DNA of 64,000 nucleotides from Linepithema humile (GCF_040581485.1 NC_090128.1:6572001-6636000); one strand, 5' to 3'; positions 13,001-26,577 are shown, counted from the stretch's first letter. Program-made: numbers and translations. Notes: generated by a model not told the origin, from the letters alone.

Positions 13001-16000
13001 ATATGATAGTGCAGTTTTGCAATTAACAATTTTTTTTTGTTATTTATATTTAAGTTTTAACTATTACGACTAAAAATATTAAATTATTGGTATCTGGTCA
13101 TGGACATCATCAATAGAATCACTATGCGAAAGAATAAGAAGATTTTACGTGCGATGATAAATTTAAACGTTTTTAATTGGAAGCACTTTCCTTAATTTTA
13201 TAATGTACGATAATTTGATGTTTAAACCTGAAGAAGACCTGATAAAGGTCGAAAAGTTGTTATGTGTATATGTCATGTATATGTTTGTATAATACAAGGC
13301 ACGATCATCTAGTACTGGTTGTTTTGCTTCTTATTAACCTTTTGGTGTTTAAAAAAAATTTAATAAAAGTCTTTTTTTTTTTTTTACGTTGAATTATGGT
13401 ACAATTAAATAAATATAAATAAAAAAGTGTATTGCTAACAAATACAGAAATATTTAAGAAGAAAATTTTAAAAAATTTAACTAAACAAATACAACTATCA
13501 GTTATATATATAAAATTAATAATAAAAGTATAACAAATTTTTATTATTAAATAAAACACAATTTTAATTGTCACAGCATTCATAATGTGGCGCATGTTAT
13601 ACCATGTAATTCCTGATGTGTTTTGGACTGGTATCCGTCAATATATCGATAGACAGTGAGTAATAATACCGTAATATACTATAACAATTACATTGGAAAA
13701 TTGAACATAGCATAAATAACGTGTTTGCATTCTGTTATAACATACAGAGCAGTGACAAAAACTGTTTAAAAGCTGTAAAGCTACGTTGATCTATAAGTTT
13801 TCCAAAAATATATGTGATCTTTTGAAATTAAAATATGCTTTAATACAAACAATAATCAATTTCTAGTTTGAATAATAAAAATTCCACAGTTTTTAAAAAT
13901 TGATATTTGCAATCATGAGTAAATCTAATCTTATTCGTTCTTTTATTAAAAATGTAAATATTCTATTTACATTAATAAAGTAAATAGAATATTTACATTA
14001 ATAAATTTAAAGATCAAAAATTATAAAAACATAGGTTTGAAAATAAATAAATAGCATATTTCGTTTAATAATAATAGCCGTCGAGAGACAATTTGGTTAT
14101 TGAAGAAATTTAATTCGATTTGAAGATTGCACTAGACAAAAAGGGATCATTTCTTAGTATGTGAAAAAAGATGTTTTTCATATAAATCGTATTATGCAAA
14201 ATGTATAACTAATAATACTCATATAAATTAGAATTTAATAAATTAAATTGAGTAGTAATTTTTATAAAAGAAGTTATTCCAATGTTCACTTTTAAATCAT
14301 TTTTAACTTTTAGTCGTAATTATTCAAGCACGACAACACCAGATGATTTATGGACCACTATACAAACTATTCACGAAGCTAAACTCCCAAGTCATGAACC
14401 CCACCTATTTTTAAAAAATATAATAAAAAGTTGGATAACGAAGAAGTATTACTCTGTTCTGTACATGACACAAAATTATAGAAATTCGACTGCGATGATA
14501 AATTACATTCTATCTCCTTATCTATTAGCTAAAGATAAGACAGAAAGCTGGATACCTGTAACGTATACGACGCAATTGTCTGTTAACTATTACAATAATG
14601 ATAGTTTTTTCTGGCTGACCTCGCATAATTTTAGTCGCGTAATTCCAGTGATTGACAGAAACGGTATTGTTTTACTCAATATAAAACAAACTGGTAAATA
14701 TTGAACAATAAATATTATCAATTAATATAATTTTTCAATTAAATATTATCAATTATTATAATTTTTCTTAAAGAAATTAATTTGTTAGTCTACGTGAGAC
14801 AGTTAAATTTGTACACCGATCTCTGGTTCGAGATACTTAAAGTGTACGAAAATTTTAGTACATTGTTCTCACATATGGAGAATCAGTATGTACTGATAGG
14901 AATTATTAGAAAGAAGGGAAGAGAGAAAAAATATCAGGGCGCGAGTGGCTAAGCCGGGAAATGACCACTCGCGCCCTGATATTTTTTCTCTCTTCCCTTC
15001 TTTCTAATAATTCCTATCAGTACATACTGATTCTCCATATGTGAGAACAATGTACTAAAATTTTCGTACACTTTAAGTATCTCGAACCAGAGATCGGTGT
15101 ACAAATTTAACTGTCTCACGTAGACTAACAAATTAATTACTTTAAGAAAAATTATAATTTCGCACTAACATCCCGCGACGGCTCTCTATGCCTTTCTATT
15201 ATATTAATTGATTGTTATCATTTGAGCCATTCCTTTATATGTGTTAAATAAATATTATGCTTTCTCTCTCTTTATGTAATTAAAGTTTTTTTATAAAATT
15301 GCTTTACTTCTCGTTTATTCATAATCTTTCAGTTTAATTAAACACAATTATTGAAAACTGATGGTTAAATATGTAGCTATAATAACATAAAAATTTTAAA
15401 AAATTTTGTGCCCAACTTAAATTTTCAAAGTTAATTACTAATTTCAAGAAAATTTGTATTAGATGTGTTTTACACAATTTCTTTGAAACAATTTTTCAAA
15501 AATGAATAATTTGATAAAATTTTCATATTAAAACAAATCTTATGTGTGTAAAAATATTATTTAATAAGTTCTTGGTTAATATACCGTAATAAAACAATTA
15601 TTCTTTTGTATGATAGGATACTATCGCGTCAATTACGATTTTAAAAACTGGAAAAGACTTATGCACTACTTAAATTTTGAAAATTATACCAAAATACATG
15701 TTCTCACTCGCGCTCAAATCATAGATGACGCATTTTATTTCTTATTACAACGACAATTTAATTACGATGACTTCTGGAATCTTACGAGCTTTCTTCTTCG
15801 AGACATAAATTTTGTAACATGGTATCCTATGTTTAAAGTTTTCGAATCCTTGTCGTGCATGGTTCCACTTCGTTCTAATGACAACGCAAGAGTAATGATA
15901 GATTTCTATAAAAAAGAGATACACTTTTACATACTGTGTAATAAAAAAACCAACAACTTTTAATTTTAATTTAACGATTTTTAGGAAAAAATAAAAAACA

Positions 16001-17162
16001 TGACAGATCAACTTCTTACAAAAATAGGATACAATCACACTGAAACGCATGCATTTGATCTTAATATATCTTTAAGAGAAGAAGCTGTAAAATGGGCATG
16101 TACTCTAGGTGTACCTGCGTGCCGTAGTAAAGCTGCTTCTGAATTAAATAATGAGTTTGAAAATTTTATAAAAAACAAGTAAACCGCTTCACAATTACAA
16201 TTTATATATAATTAAAATTTTGTTGAATTTTTAAATTATGCTGGATAAATTATTTTATCATTAGCTTATCACAATATAAGTTAATTTGTAAAATAATATA
16301 ATAATATAATGTAGTAAAAAATATTCCTTTTTGTAATGCAGTAATACCATGGGGAAAAAATGGATATTTTGTTATGGTTCGATAGCAGCAAACAACACAA
16401 TTTGGTTCAAGATGTTATCCAAATTCAATGAAACAGATGATGACAGATTTTTGGAATATTTAACTTGCTTTGAAAATGTTGCTATTATTTCTAATTATTT
16501 AAAACAAATAATACTTGGAGATATTCAGTTACCAAGAAATACGCGTGCTAGCGTATTTCTTAGCATTGTTGAGAAACATGCAAGAAAAAATGCAGTTCTT
16601 TCTATTATTCTTAATAATCTTAAAAACATCACACTCAGTTCAAATCAGTAATAACATTGTTTTTTAAATATATCTCTATACTTTTATCTCTTAACCTTTA
16701 ACATATATAAAATAATTAATTATTAATATTTGTTACATTTCATAAATTTATAGAATTTTACTTTGTTTTTATAGGAGAAATGACGAATTTGCAACATTAA
16801 TTGTAATTATTACGCATGTGCATTCCACAAATCACATGGATATGGTATATTTTTTTAACTTTGCAGTCATATCTTATTTCTTGTCTTCTAAATATGGAAC
16901 TAATTTATATCTATATATATTTTTCTTATTTATATGATATATTTGATGTGAATTACACTGTGTACTGTAAAATATGTTCTGCCAAATTGCAGTGCGAGAA
17001 ATTTGCACTTGTAGATATCATTGAAATAATTTGTTCTAGATAACTAATTACATAATGCAGTACAGTCCAATGCCAGCACGTCGAACTATTGAAATGAAAT
17101 TAAACAAACGAAGATCGGAATACAGAAAACTATACGAAAACTATGGACGCTTTGCTTATTAA
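10080..17162 (+). CDS. M1 aminopeptidase N-like pseudo-peptidase, copy 2
   Basis: Eleven exons, all phases matching: 10080-10579, 10916-11359, 11914-12076, 12241-12373, 13577-13655, 14329-14693, 15617-15891, 15985-16178, 16342-16647, 16775-16844, 17040-17162, giving 883 aa. The signal peptide MAFLQFLLNG... suggests secretion; the end (NYGRFAY) has no anchor. M1 features include DYNVEIRYYL, QLFPCRNELAIKSTF, SKEGFATFF and GYYRVNYDF. As in the other copies, HExxH is RQLAF and GAMEN is DNVAT. The zinc-ligand spacer is 11 instead of 18 residues, so it should be catalytically dead. Exon 2 is nearly the same as in copies 1 and 3, while the N- and C-terminal exons differ a lot. The reading frame is intact, so a non-enzymatic role is likely. 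A second in-frame acceptor at 14313 could add five codons to exon 6. Confidence 0.8.
12516..13354. mobile_element. Long foldback element in intron 4 of copy 2
   Basis: About 840 bp with long imperfect inverted arms. The outer ends read tttaaacaccaaaaggttaa and ttaaccttttggtgtttaaa. Inner arms pair gcactatcatattaaaaata with a tattttcaatatgatagtgc block. The centre is itself a small palindrome (atattacgtaacgtaatat, about 12926). Copies 1 and 3 lack it. No coding capacity is seen. Confidence 0.75.
14755..15158. repeat. Near-perfect 194-bp-arm hairpin in intron 6 of copy 2
   Basis: Left arm 14755-14948, loop 14949-14964 (16 nt), right arm 14965-15158. Reading the right arm in reverse complement I see only one mismatch in 194 bp (aaagaaatt against aaagtaatt). 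The arms hold an open frame of about 56 codons without a start codon. Copies 1 and 3 lack the element. It lies in a transcribed intron, so the pre-mRNA would contain a long double-stranded stem. It may be a very young foldback transposon. Confidence 0.85.
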
Positions 17163-18896
17163 ATCCATCGTTTTTAATTTCTTAATATTATTATTATCTT
17201 TAATGCTATAAATTTTGAATAATGCAGATATTTACATTCTTTGATGTGTAATAAAAACAATAATGTTAATAACTGATACGATTATGAATAAAAATAAACA
17301 TGCAAAAGCGTACGCAAACATCTAACAATAATTTAACAATTTAATAATTTATGGCCCCTTCTCTTGATAGAATTTGATTTTGTAATGCAAATTATTTGTA
17401 AAAAATATTGTATTGTCATATTGTAAAAAATTAACGCTTTTACGCAGTCAGTCAATAGTGAAATTGAATGAACTGAATATTTTATTTCCTAACAAATTAA
17501 TTTTATTGTACACAGAAATATTAATTTTATTTCAAAATATTATATATACACATATTGTATCACGACTGTGTTGTAATTTAATTTTTATACTTTAGATGTG
17601 TAGATTTATTTTATTATTTACATATCATATTTTCTATTTTCTGGCTTCTGTTTACATGGCATAACGTATATATTATATCGCTCACTAATATCTTCCTCAG
17701 TGTTCGACTTTTCGATACGTGTGATATCAAGAATAGATTTACATATCTTTGACATTCATTTCAATTCAAAGCGAAGTTAGATATATTATTCTTCCAAAAT
17801 TGTTCAACGTTATAAATTCTTGTATTTTAATTAATACACGATTTCAATATATAGGTGAGTAACCCAGTGAGTAACTCAGAAAAACTATATATTTCTCTTT
17901 GATAATATAGAAAAATGTACGTATAAATGACATGTACAGCTTCATTTTCTCAAAATCACATATTTCAGAATTACCGACATGTTTCTCTTAATATTTGTTC
18001 TTTTTCTTTTTACGCTGCATAATCAGATATGCAGCGATTAATGATTTACTGTAATCGTCTAAAAATTGCTTTAATAGTTCCATAAATTGAATAAAATGTA
18101 TTAGTCCGATATGCGTAAGATTATTAGTATTATCTTTCAATTCCAAACAATTTCAAATAATATTTAGTGTAAACACATACTCGAAAAAAAAAAACTACAA
18201 AATAATTTCAAATCCATTAGTTTTTCTTGCTAAAAAAGAATATACATGCTGGAACATATGTGATTAAAATATCCGTTTATGTGTAAATTGCGTTTGGTTC
18301 AAATTTTTCTCCAGAGAACACATTAAAGATATAAATAAATTTATACTTCCATTAGTTAGTGGATTATTGATTGTACACATAATTTATGTCCAGCTTCAAA
18401 AAACAATTTAAAAGTAATGTTGTTTCTATCTCATCCGTAGAAGGAAATATATAACTCTAAAAACGAGTGGTAGCAAAAAAATATTTTGTCATTAACAGAA
18501 ATGAGAAATAAATTTATTATAATTATGTTCACATATTATAAAAATTTAACGTATTTTACACATTCTATTTGTATATTTAAGAAAAAGTTTTCAGTATATT
18601 ATATTTTCATGATACTATAATTATATAATTATACAATATTTTCACTATGTGTTCTTTTATATTAGAAATTATATTTTTTAGAAAACTTCAAAATTTTATT
18701 TTTGTTTCTCTTTCGACTTTATTTCTTTCTCTGCATTTTTCACAAAAATTTATTCGTATAAATAAATGCAATGTTTTCAATATTTATTTCTTTTTGTCAC
18801 ATAAAAGTTAAAAGCTGAGTGTTGCGAATATATTTACTCTTTCTTCACATAAAATATTTTTGTTACAGGTCAAAATTCTATTTAAATTACAATAAG
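17163..18896. promoter_or_regulatory. Spacer between copies 2 and 3, with candidate untranslated exon of copy 3
   Basis: 17163-17590 is the 3' flank of copy 2 (AATAAA at 17250). 17590-18896 repeats the copy 2 upstream block at 8822-10079. A likely untranslated exon ends at 17854 with gtgagtaa, and the acceptor before the copy 3 start ends at 18868. No other gene is seen. Confidence 0.4.
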
Positions 18897-21800
18897 ATGG
18901 CATTCCAAAAATTTTTGTTAAATGGCGCATTAGTGTTAATTGTTACAATAACTTTTCCTATTGCTGACAATATGAAATATGTCACTGCAGTTAATGATAA
19001 TATGCAGAATTATGTGATACCATTGGATTATAATGTAGAAATACAATATTTGTTGGAAGACAATATCTTACTCGGTTTATGCAGTATTATAATAAACATT
19101 AGCAGTCCCACGCAATCTATGATGCTGCACTCCGTGCCTATTATAGTAATTGACGCGATCTTAATTGACGCTAACAATGAATATACGTATAAACTAAAGG
19201 ATCACGAAAATATCAAGGGTAAAAACATTGTTGCTCTTAATTTCTATCAACATTTATATCGTGCTACGCATAACGCACTTCATGCTCCTGCTAACTATAC
19301 TTTAAACATGACATATATGCGTAATATACATGAAAACAAAGATAGTTTCTTCAGATATGCATATTTAACGGAAGAAGTAGAAGATCAAAAGTAAGTTAAA
19401 ATATTTGAAACATATCGTTGTATAAATAACATATGTTATTATTCTTTACAAAGTATTATTATTATTTTCACCGTTATCTTGAAAATACCGTTATACCAGA
19501 AAATACATGCATAAAAAAATAAAATTTTAAAAATGATCACTGAAATACTATGCAAAACTATGCACAAAATTTATCGATTTCTATAGATGTTGAAGTATAA
19601 TCCTTAAACCATCATACTTAAGACAGAGAATCATAAAATCTCATTATAATTTTTAAATTGTAATATTTTTCACTTAATTATGATTAATAATTTATTCTTA
19701 TGTAAATTGTATCACCAAAATATTGTAGGTTAATTGAAACAGGTGTTGTGATATTGAAGGCCCGACAACTCTTTCCGTGCAAAGACAACCTAGCTATCAA
19801 ATCTACTTTTAAAATTGCTGTCCAACACCATAAAAAGTTTACAGTTTTATCAAATATGCCTATACAAGCAAAATATAAAGATGACAGCACTATGATATGG
19901 ACTGACTTTGAAAAATCATTTTTAATGTCTGCCCAACACATAGCGGTTGTGATAACTACGTTTACTAATCGTACAATTGCTCAGAATACAAATGTTACCA
20001 TATGGTGCAGACCAAGGGCTTGGCAACGTGTTGATTACGCAAAAAAGATTATGGAACAGATTGTGTCCTATTTTATACTAAAATACCCAATGGGATTATC
20101 AAAATTGGATATTGTTGTATTGTGGCATTCACAAGATGATAACGTTGCGACATATGGACTTCTTTTCCCAAGGTAATATTTAAAAGATAAACATATTTTC
20201 ACATGTTGATGTGTAAATTAAAAGACAATCAAAATTCATACAATGTTACTTGTACTACAACAGTAAAAAATTACTTTTGCTTTCATTTTAAATGGAAAAT
20301 TAAAATAATTATTCTTTACGTCAAATCATATTTTAACTGAGATTTTACTCTTGAAAACATGCAAAATAACTGTATACGTTTCACTGTGCACAAATCAAGC
20401 GATTGCTACAAATCTTTTATTACATCAATAATATTAAGTTGACTCATCGAAAGTCTTCTTTAAATATTGAGTTTATTTTTATTCATGACATTACTATTGC
20501 CGAAATGTGTCAAATTCTTTTTTATTTTTTTTTGTGAATATTCTTAATATTTTCTGTATACAATTATGTAAGTAAACATTTATTACATACACTTTATTTC
20601 ATAGACAAATGATAAAGTATTGGCAATTAACAAGAAGTATAAATAACAACACACAATTTTATAAATAATATATAAATCTTTCGTGCAATTAGTAAAAACT
20701 TTCAATGTAAGTATGTTGCTTGAAAATGTTTTTTAGAGAAGTGGATATTATTGATGAGACACTTGATCACCTATTTCGTAGAAGGGAAATTGTACATATG
20801 ATAGCGCGACAATTGGCATTTCTTTGGTCTTATGATGTATTACTTTGGTCAAAAGAAGGTTTTGCTTCATTTTTCGGAGCGTACATCTTGAATGAGGTTG
20901 TATTACACATCTTTGAAAATAATATATACATTTTTTATTTTATGACAAACAAGCAAAAGCTTAAAGCAGCGATCGACAGCGCTAAATGCATGTTGCTGAT
21001 GCAATGACTTTTCAATTAAATGTTAATTTTAACATATCAAATTTTCCAGATATTCAAAGATTATTACATGATGGATTTAATGGTCATACAAACACAACTA
21101 GATTCTTTTCATTACGATACTCCTTCTACCACAGTTTCTGAAGCTAACTCATTAGTGCTTCCATTAAACAATATGAAATGTAAGTTGTAAAATATATGAC
21201 AAAACAACTATATATGATTACCACTTTATTTTGTAAAGTAAATATAACATAATGTAATAAGTGTACTTATATTTATAAATTTAAAAAATCTAATAAAAAT
21301 TTTTTTAGTTGTATTACAGTATGATTAATCAAATATAAATTAAATTTTTTTATATAATTTAAATAAGTATAAATAAAAAAATGTTTTGCTATTAAATTCA
21401 AAAATATTTAAGAAAAAAATTTAAGAAAATATAACTATAAACAAATTTAATTTTTATTTATATGTATATAAAAATAATAATAAAAGTATAACAAGTTTTT
21501 ATTAAATAATACAAACATTTAATTTGTCATAGCATTCATAATATGGCGAATGTTATACCATCTAATTCCAGATGTGTTTTGGACTGGTATCTATCAATAT
21601 ATCGATGAACAGTGAGTAATAATGCCCTCACAGAGAAAATTTTATATCAAAAATTACTATGTACGGCATTAACCACGGACTACGAAGCTGCGGACCGAAA
21701 ATTTTCACTATGTTTCACATGTGAAAAACATAGTAAAAATTTTTATAATTCTTTCATGGTCCACGGCTACTATCGTACATAGTAATTTTTGATATAAAAT

Positions 21801-24800
21801 TTTCTCCGTGCTAATATATAGGTACTATAGCAATTACATAGAAAAATTAAACATTGCATAAATAACGTGTTTGCATTCTGCTATAACATACAGAGCAAAG
21901 ACAAAAACTGTTTCAATGCTGTAGAGTTTCGTTGATCTAAAAGTTTTCCAAAAATTTATGTGATCTTTTGAAATTAAAATATACTTTAATATAAACGGTA
22001 TAATCAAGTCAAATAATAAAACTTCAACAATTTTTAAAAACTGATATTTGCAATCATGAGTAAATCTAATCTTATTCGTTCTTTTATTAAAAATGTAAAT
22101 ATTCTATTTACATTAATAAATTTAAAGATTAAATATAAAGACATAGGTCTAAAAATAAACACTTAACATGTTTTGTTTAATAATAATTTCCGTCGAGAGA
22201 CCATTTATTAAAGCAATTTAATTCGACTTAAAGATTGCACTAAACAAAAAGGGATCATTTCGTAGTCTGTGAAAAGAGACACCTTTCATATATACCGTAT
22301 TATGTCAAACGTATAACTAATAATGTTCACATAAATTAATATTTAATAAATTAAATTAAGTAGTCATATTAATTTTTTTTATAATTTTTTATAAAAGAAG
22401 TTTACTTTTAAATCATTTTTAACTTTTTAATTGTAATTATTCAAGCACCACAACACCAGATGATTTATGGACCACTATGGAAACTATTCACAAAGCTAAA
22501 CTCCCAAGTCATGAACCCCACCTATTTTTAAAAAATATAATAAAAAGTTGGATAACGAAGAAGTATTATTCTGTTCTGAACATGACACGAAATGATGAAA
22601 ATTCGAGTATAGCGATAGATTTCATTCTATCTCGCTATCTAAAAGCTAATGAGAAAACAAAAAACTGGATACCTGTAACATATACGACGCAATTGTCTGT
22701 TAACTATGACATTAGTGATAGATTGTTCTGGCTGACCTCGCATAGTTTGAGGCGCGTAATTCCAGTGATTGACAAAAACGATTTTGTTTTACTCAATATA
22801 AAACAAACTGGTAAATATTGAATAATAAATATAAGTATGCTTTCTCTTTCTTTACGTAATTAAAGTTTTATTAAAAATTTGCTTTACTTCTCGTCTATTG
22901 ATAATCTTTCAGTTTAATTGACACAATTATTGAAAACTGGTGGTTAAATATGTAGCTATCATTACATACAAATTTTTGAAAACTTTGTGCCCAACTTAAT
23001 TTTCAAAGTTAATTACTAATTTAAAGAAAATTTGTATTAGACGTGTTTTATACAATTTTTTTAAAACAATTTGTTAACAAATAAGTAATTAGAAAAGATA
23101 TTTAGATAAAAACGCGATTTTGTGTGTGTAACTTTTTAATAAATTCTTCGTTAATATACCGTCATGATTAAAACAATTATTCTTTTGTATAATAGGATAC
23201 TATCGTGTCAATTACGATGAGAGAACCTGGTACAATCTTATCCACTTCTTAAATTCTGAAAACTATACGAAAATACATGTTCTCAACCGCGCTCAATTAA
23301 TCGATGATGCGTTTTATCTCTTGTTACAAAAACAATTCAATTACAAAACGTTTTGGGAATTTACGAAATCCGTGTTACGTGATATGAATTTCGTAACATG
23401 GTATCCTATGTTTAAAGTTTTCGAATCCATATCGTGTAGATTTCCACTTGATTATGGTATAAACGCAAAGGTAGGTAATGATAGATTTCTATAAAAAAGA
23501 GTTTCTTATTAGATACTGCACATTAAAAAAAAACAATCAGCAGTGTTTAATTGAAATTAACCAATTTTTAGTTACAAATGGGAGACATGATGTTGCCACT
23601 TCTTGAAAAAATAGGATACTTACACAATCAGAGTGACAATCTACTTATTGATACTGTATATTTAAGAGAAGAAGCTGTGAAATGGGCATGTATGCTTAAC
23701 GTTATTGACTGCCGAAAAGAAGCTGCTAAGATTCTAAGTCGAGACCTTGACAATGATAAACATAGCGGGTAAGCCGCTTTATAACCAAAATATTCATATA
23801 ATCAAAATGTTGATGCATTTTTGCATTATACTGGATAAATATTTTTATTATTAACTTTTCACAATATTAGTTAATTTGTAGTAAAAAATATTTTTTTTTT
23901 GTAATGTAGTATTTTGAGAACGGGAGAAAAATGGATATACTGTTATGGTTTCGATGAGCTTACAAACCTTAAAATAAACAAATCTCAAGATTTAATAATA
24001 ATAGACAAGCATTATGCATCAATGCTGTTGAGATTCCAAGCAACGAATGATAATAGATATTTGGAATACCTAACTTGCACTAAAAGTGATTATGTTATTT
24101 TGCTGTATTTGTCGCTACTAGCACACGAAGATGCTTCCAAAGAAAATCAGTTACAAGGAAATGTACGTGCTAGCGCATTTCTTAGTGTTATTGAGAAACA
24201 TGCAGAAAATGATAAAGTGCTTTCTTTTCTTTTTGAAAATTTTGCAAATATAACATTCAGTTCAAATAGGTAATAATATATTTTTAATATATCTCTGTAC
24301 TTACATCTCTTAATCTTTAATATATATTATAATAATTAATTATTTTAACATATCTTATATTTATTTAATAAATTTATTGGTTTTTACTTTGTTTTGTAGA
24401 AAAAATGACATAATTGCAATATTAATCGTAGCTATTACAAATATGAGTAACAAAGTCCTCATAACAAAGGTATATATTTTGAACTTTACACTAATACGGG
24501 AAGTTGGGGTAAAACGGACTACACCTAAAAAAATGGCCATATTTTTTATGTTAATGATTTATTTATTATATTATATATATTATATTATATTTATTATATT
24601 ATTTATTATATTATGTTTATATTAATAATTTATTTATTATATAAATTTACAATTGTTATTAAGATTTTTATAAGACTAATTTTAGTCCGTCTTATCCCAC
24701 GTGCGGAAAAATGAACAATCTCGTGAAAAAAAAACAAGAAACTGTTAATAAAAAAAAAGAGATGTTTTAATTTTGCTTTATAAAGGTAAAAAATAAGTAG

Positions 24801-25783
24801 ATTGGTATAATAGGATGGGATCGTCTCTTTGATTTTGATAGTTGTATATCATCAAAAATTATTTCCTCAGAACAAAAAAGTAAATCTTTAGACAATATAT
24901 TGAACATGTAATCTATAAAATATATGTCTACTCAAAGCAAATATAACCAGAAAAATATTATTTACTAATACTAATATTTAAACTTGTCTATTTTACCCCA
25001 CAAGACAACATCAATATTAACTTATTTTTATTTATTTGTATTAAAATTATTTTTAAAATGTAGTTAATAAAATATTATTTTTAAATAACCAGAAAAAAGG
25101 GACTTGATAAAAAATTTTTAAATATTAAATTTTACAATAATAGCACTCAAAATGCAATGTTAAGAAATTAAATCACGAGATCTATTTGCAAAAATTTGAC
25201 GTTTCTTTGCAAATAACTCACGATAGTTTTATGGTATAATAATGAAACTTTTTAACAGTTAAAAATATTCAAAAAATGCTTATTTTGTGTTCATCCAGCA
25301 GTTAGAGGCCCTCATTAACAAAATCTGGGACCATTTTACCCCCAGACAGCACAACATATCCAAAAGACGTCCAAAAGATATCCCGAAGACGTTTTTGGGA
25401 CGACAGGACGTCCTCTGGATATCCTTTGGATGTATTTTGGACATGTGTGCTGTCTGGGCCCTGTGATCCATTTTATCCCACCTTCAGCTAGAGTCATTTA
25501 TCGTCTTCTAAATATGAAACATATTTATATCTATATATTTTATATTATATTTTTTTACATACTTAATATGGAATATATTATGTATTGTAAATTACGTTCT
25601 GCCAAACTGCAATGTAAAAAATTTTATATTTATAGATATAATTGGAATAATTTGTTTCAGTTAACTGATTACGTAACGCATCATTATGCAAAACAAATAG
25701 TTGAAGTTGTTAAAAGAAAAATAAAGAAACGAGATTGGGAATACCGTAGACTATGCCAAAACTTCAACAGCATACTAACATAA
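18897..25783 (+). CDS. M1 aminopeptidase N-like pseudo-peptidase, copy 3
   Basis: Eleven exons with matching phases: 18897-19390, 19729-20172, 20737-20896, 21050-21179, 21533-21611, 22446-22810, 23196-23470, 23572-23768, 23910-24269, 24400-24469, 25661-25783, giving 898 aa, the usual size for this family. A signal peptide opens the protein; there is no C-terminal anchor. The N-terminal barrel covers exons 1-2 (to about residue 312). The remnant catalytic site is in exon 3: RQLAF at 337-341 replaces HExxH and E353 is the surviving third zinc ligand. DNVAT at 302-306 replaces GAMEN. The C-terminal helical region follows GYYRVNYDE. Family knowledge says these losses remove zinc binding and substrate N-terminus recognition, so a binding or decoy role is inferred. 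It is near-identical to copy 1 but lacks its frameshift, so it is the intact member of that pair. Confidence 0.82.
21629..21810. mobile_element. MITE in intron 5 of copy 3
   Basis: Same element and position as 3504-3688 in copy 1, with a few substitutions and short deletions. Absent from copy 2. Confidence 0.7.
25343..25456. mobile_element. Palindromic MITE with CAGACAGCAC ends (copy 3)
   Basis: The 114-bp duplicate of the element at 7259-7372, with the same terminal inverted repeats and the same place in the last intron. Confidence 0.75.
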
Positions 25784-26577
25784 GTGAAAATGAAAGTGAA
25801 TTATTTGAAGCAATACAAGACGACAAATTCACTTGTTGCTCACATATAATCATATATCGATAACTTTTATAATTTCTTTTTTAACAAATAATATTTGTAT
25901 ATTTGAAATTAATTAGTTTTTATTCTTAATTAGTTTTAACATCTTAATATTATTATTAATATTTCTAATACTATAAATTTTGAAAAACGCAGATATTTGC
26001 ATTCTTTGATGTGTAATAAAGACAATAATGTTAATAACCGATACGATTATGAATTAAAATAAAAACACAAAGGCGTGCGCAAACATCTAACAATAATTTA
26101 ACAATTTAATAACTTATGGCCCGTTCTCTTGATAGAATTTTGTTATTAAATGTATATTATTTGTATCATATTGTAAAGAAATAACGCTTTTACGCAGTCA
26201 GTCAATATAAAAGTTGAATGAATTAAATATTTTATTTTATAAATGATTAATTTTATTGCACACAGAAAATATTAATTTTTATTTTAAAATATTATATATA
26301 CAATATTATAACTGCGTCGAAATTTAATTTTTGTATTTTTAATGTACTTAAGGTAGTGTAGATTTATTTCATTATATATCATGATTTTTGTTCTCGTCTA
26401 TCTATTAGTACCCAGACAACACGCATGCTTAGGGTGCGTTCGGGGAGACGCTATTAGCGCTATTTAGCGCTATCGACTGTTCACGGAGCTAGCTAGTAGT
26501 GCTACCAAACGCAATTATGACGTCATTAATGGTAGTGTGATACGTCATAACTGCGCGCTATCAACGCTATTCTTTCC
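25784..26577. repeat. 3' flank of copy 3 up to the duplication breakpoint
   Basis: Matches 7700-8484 closely, including the poly(A) signal (26015-26020) and the left end of the Harbinger-like element from 26433. Similarity stops abruptly at 26577 after ttctttcc, which marks the right edge of the duplicated block. Confidence 0.75.

Noticed and set aside
14949..15131. Minus-strand frame of 60 codons
   Set aside because: It is the right arm of the 194-bp hairpin; the same peptide is read in the plus direction from the left arm. Kept only as a property of the repeat.
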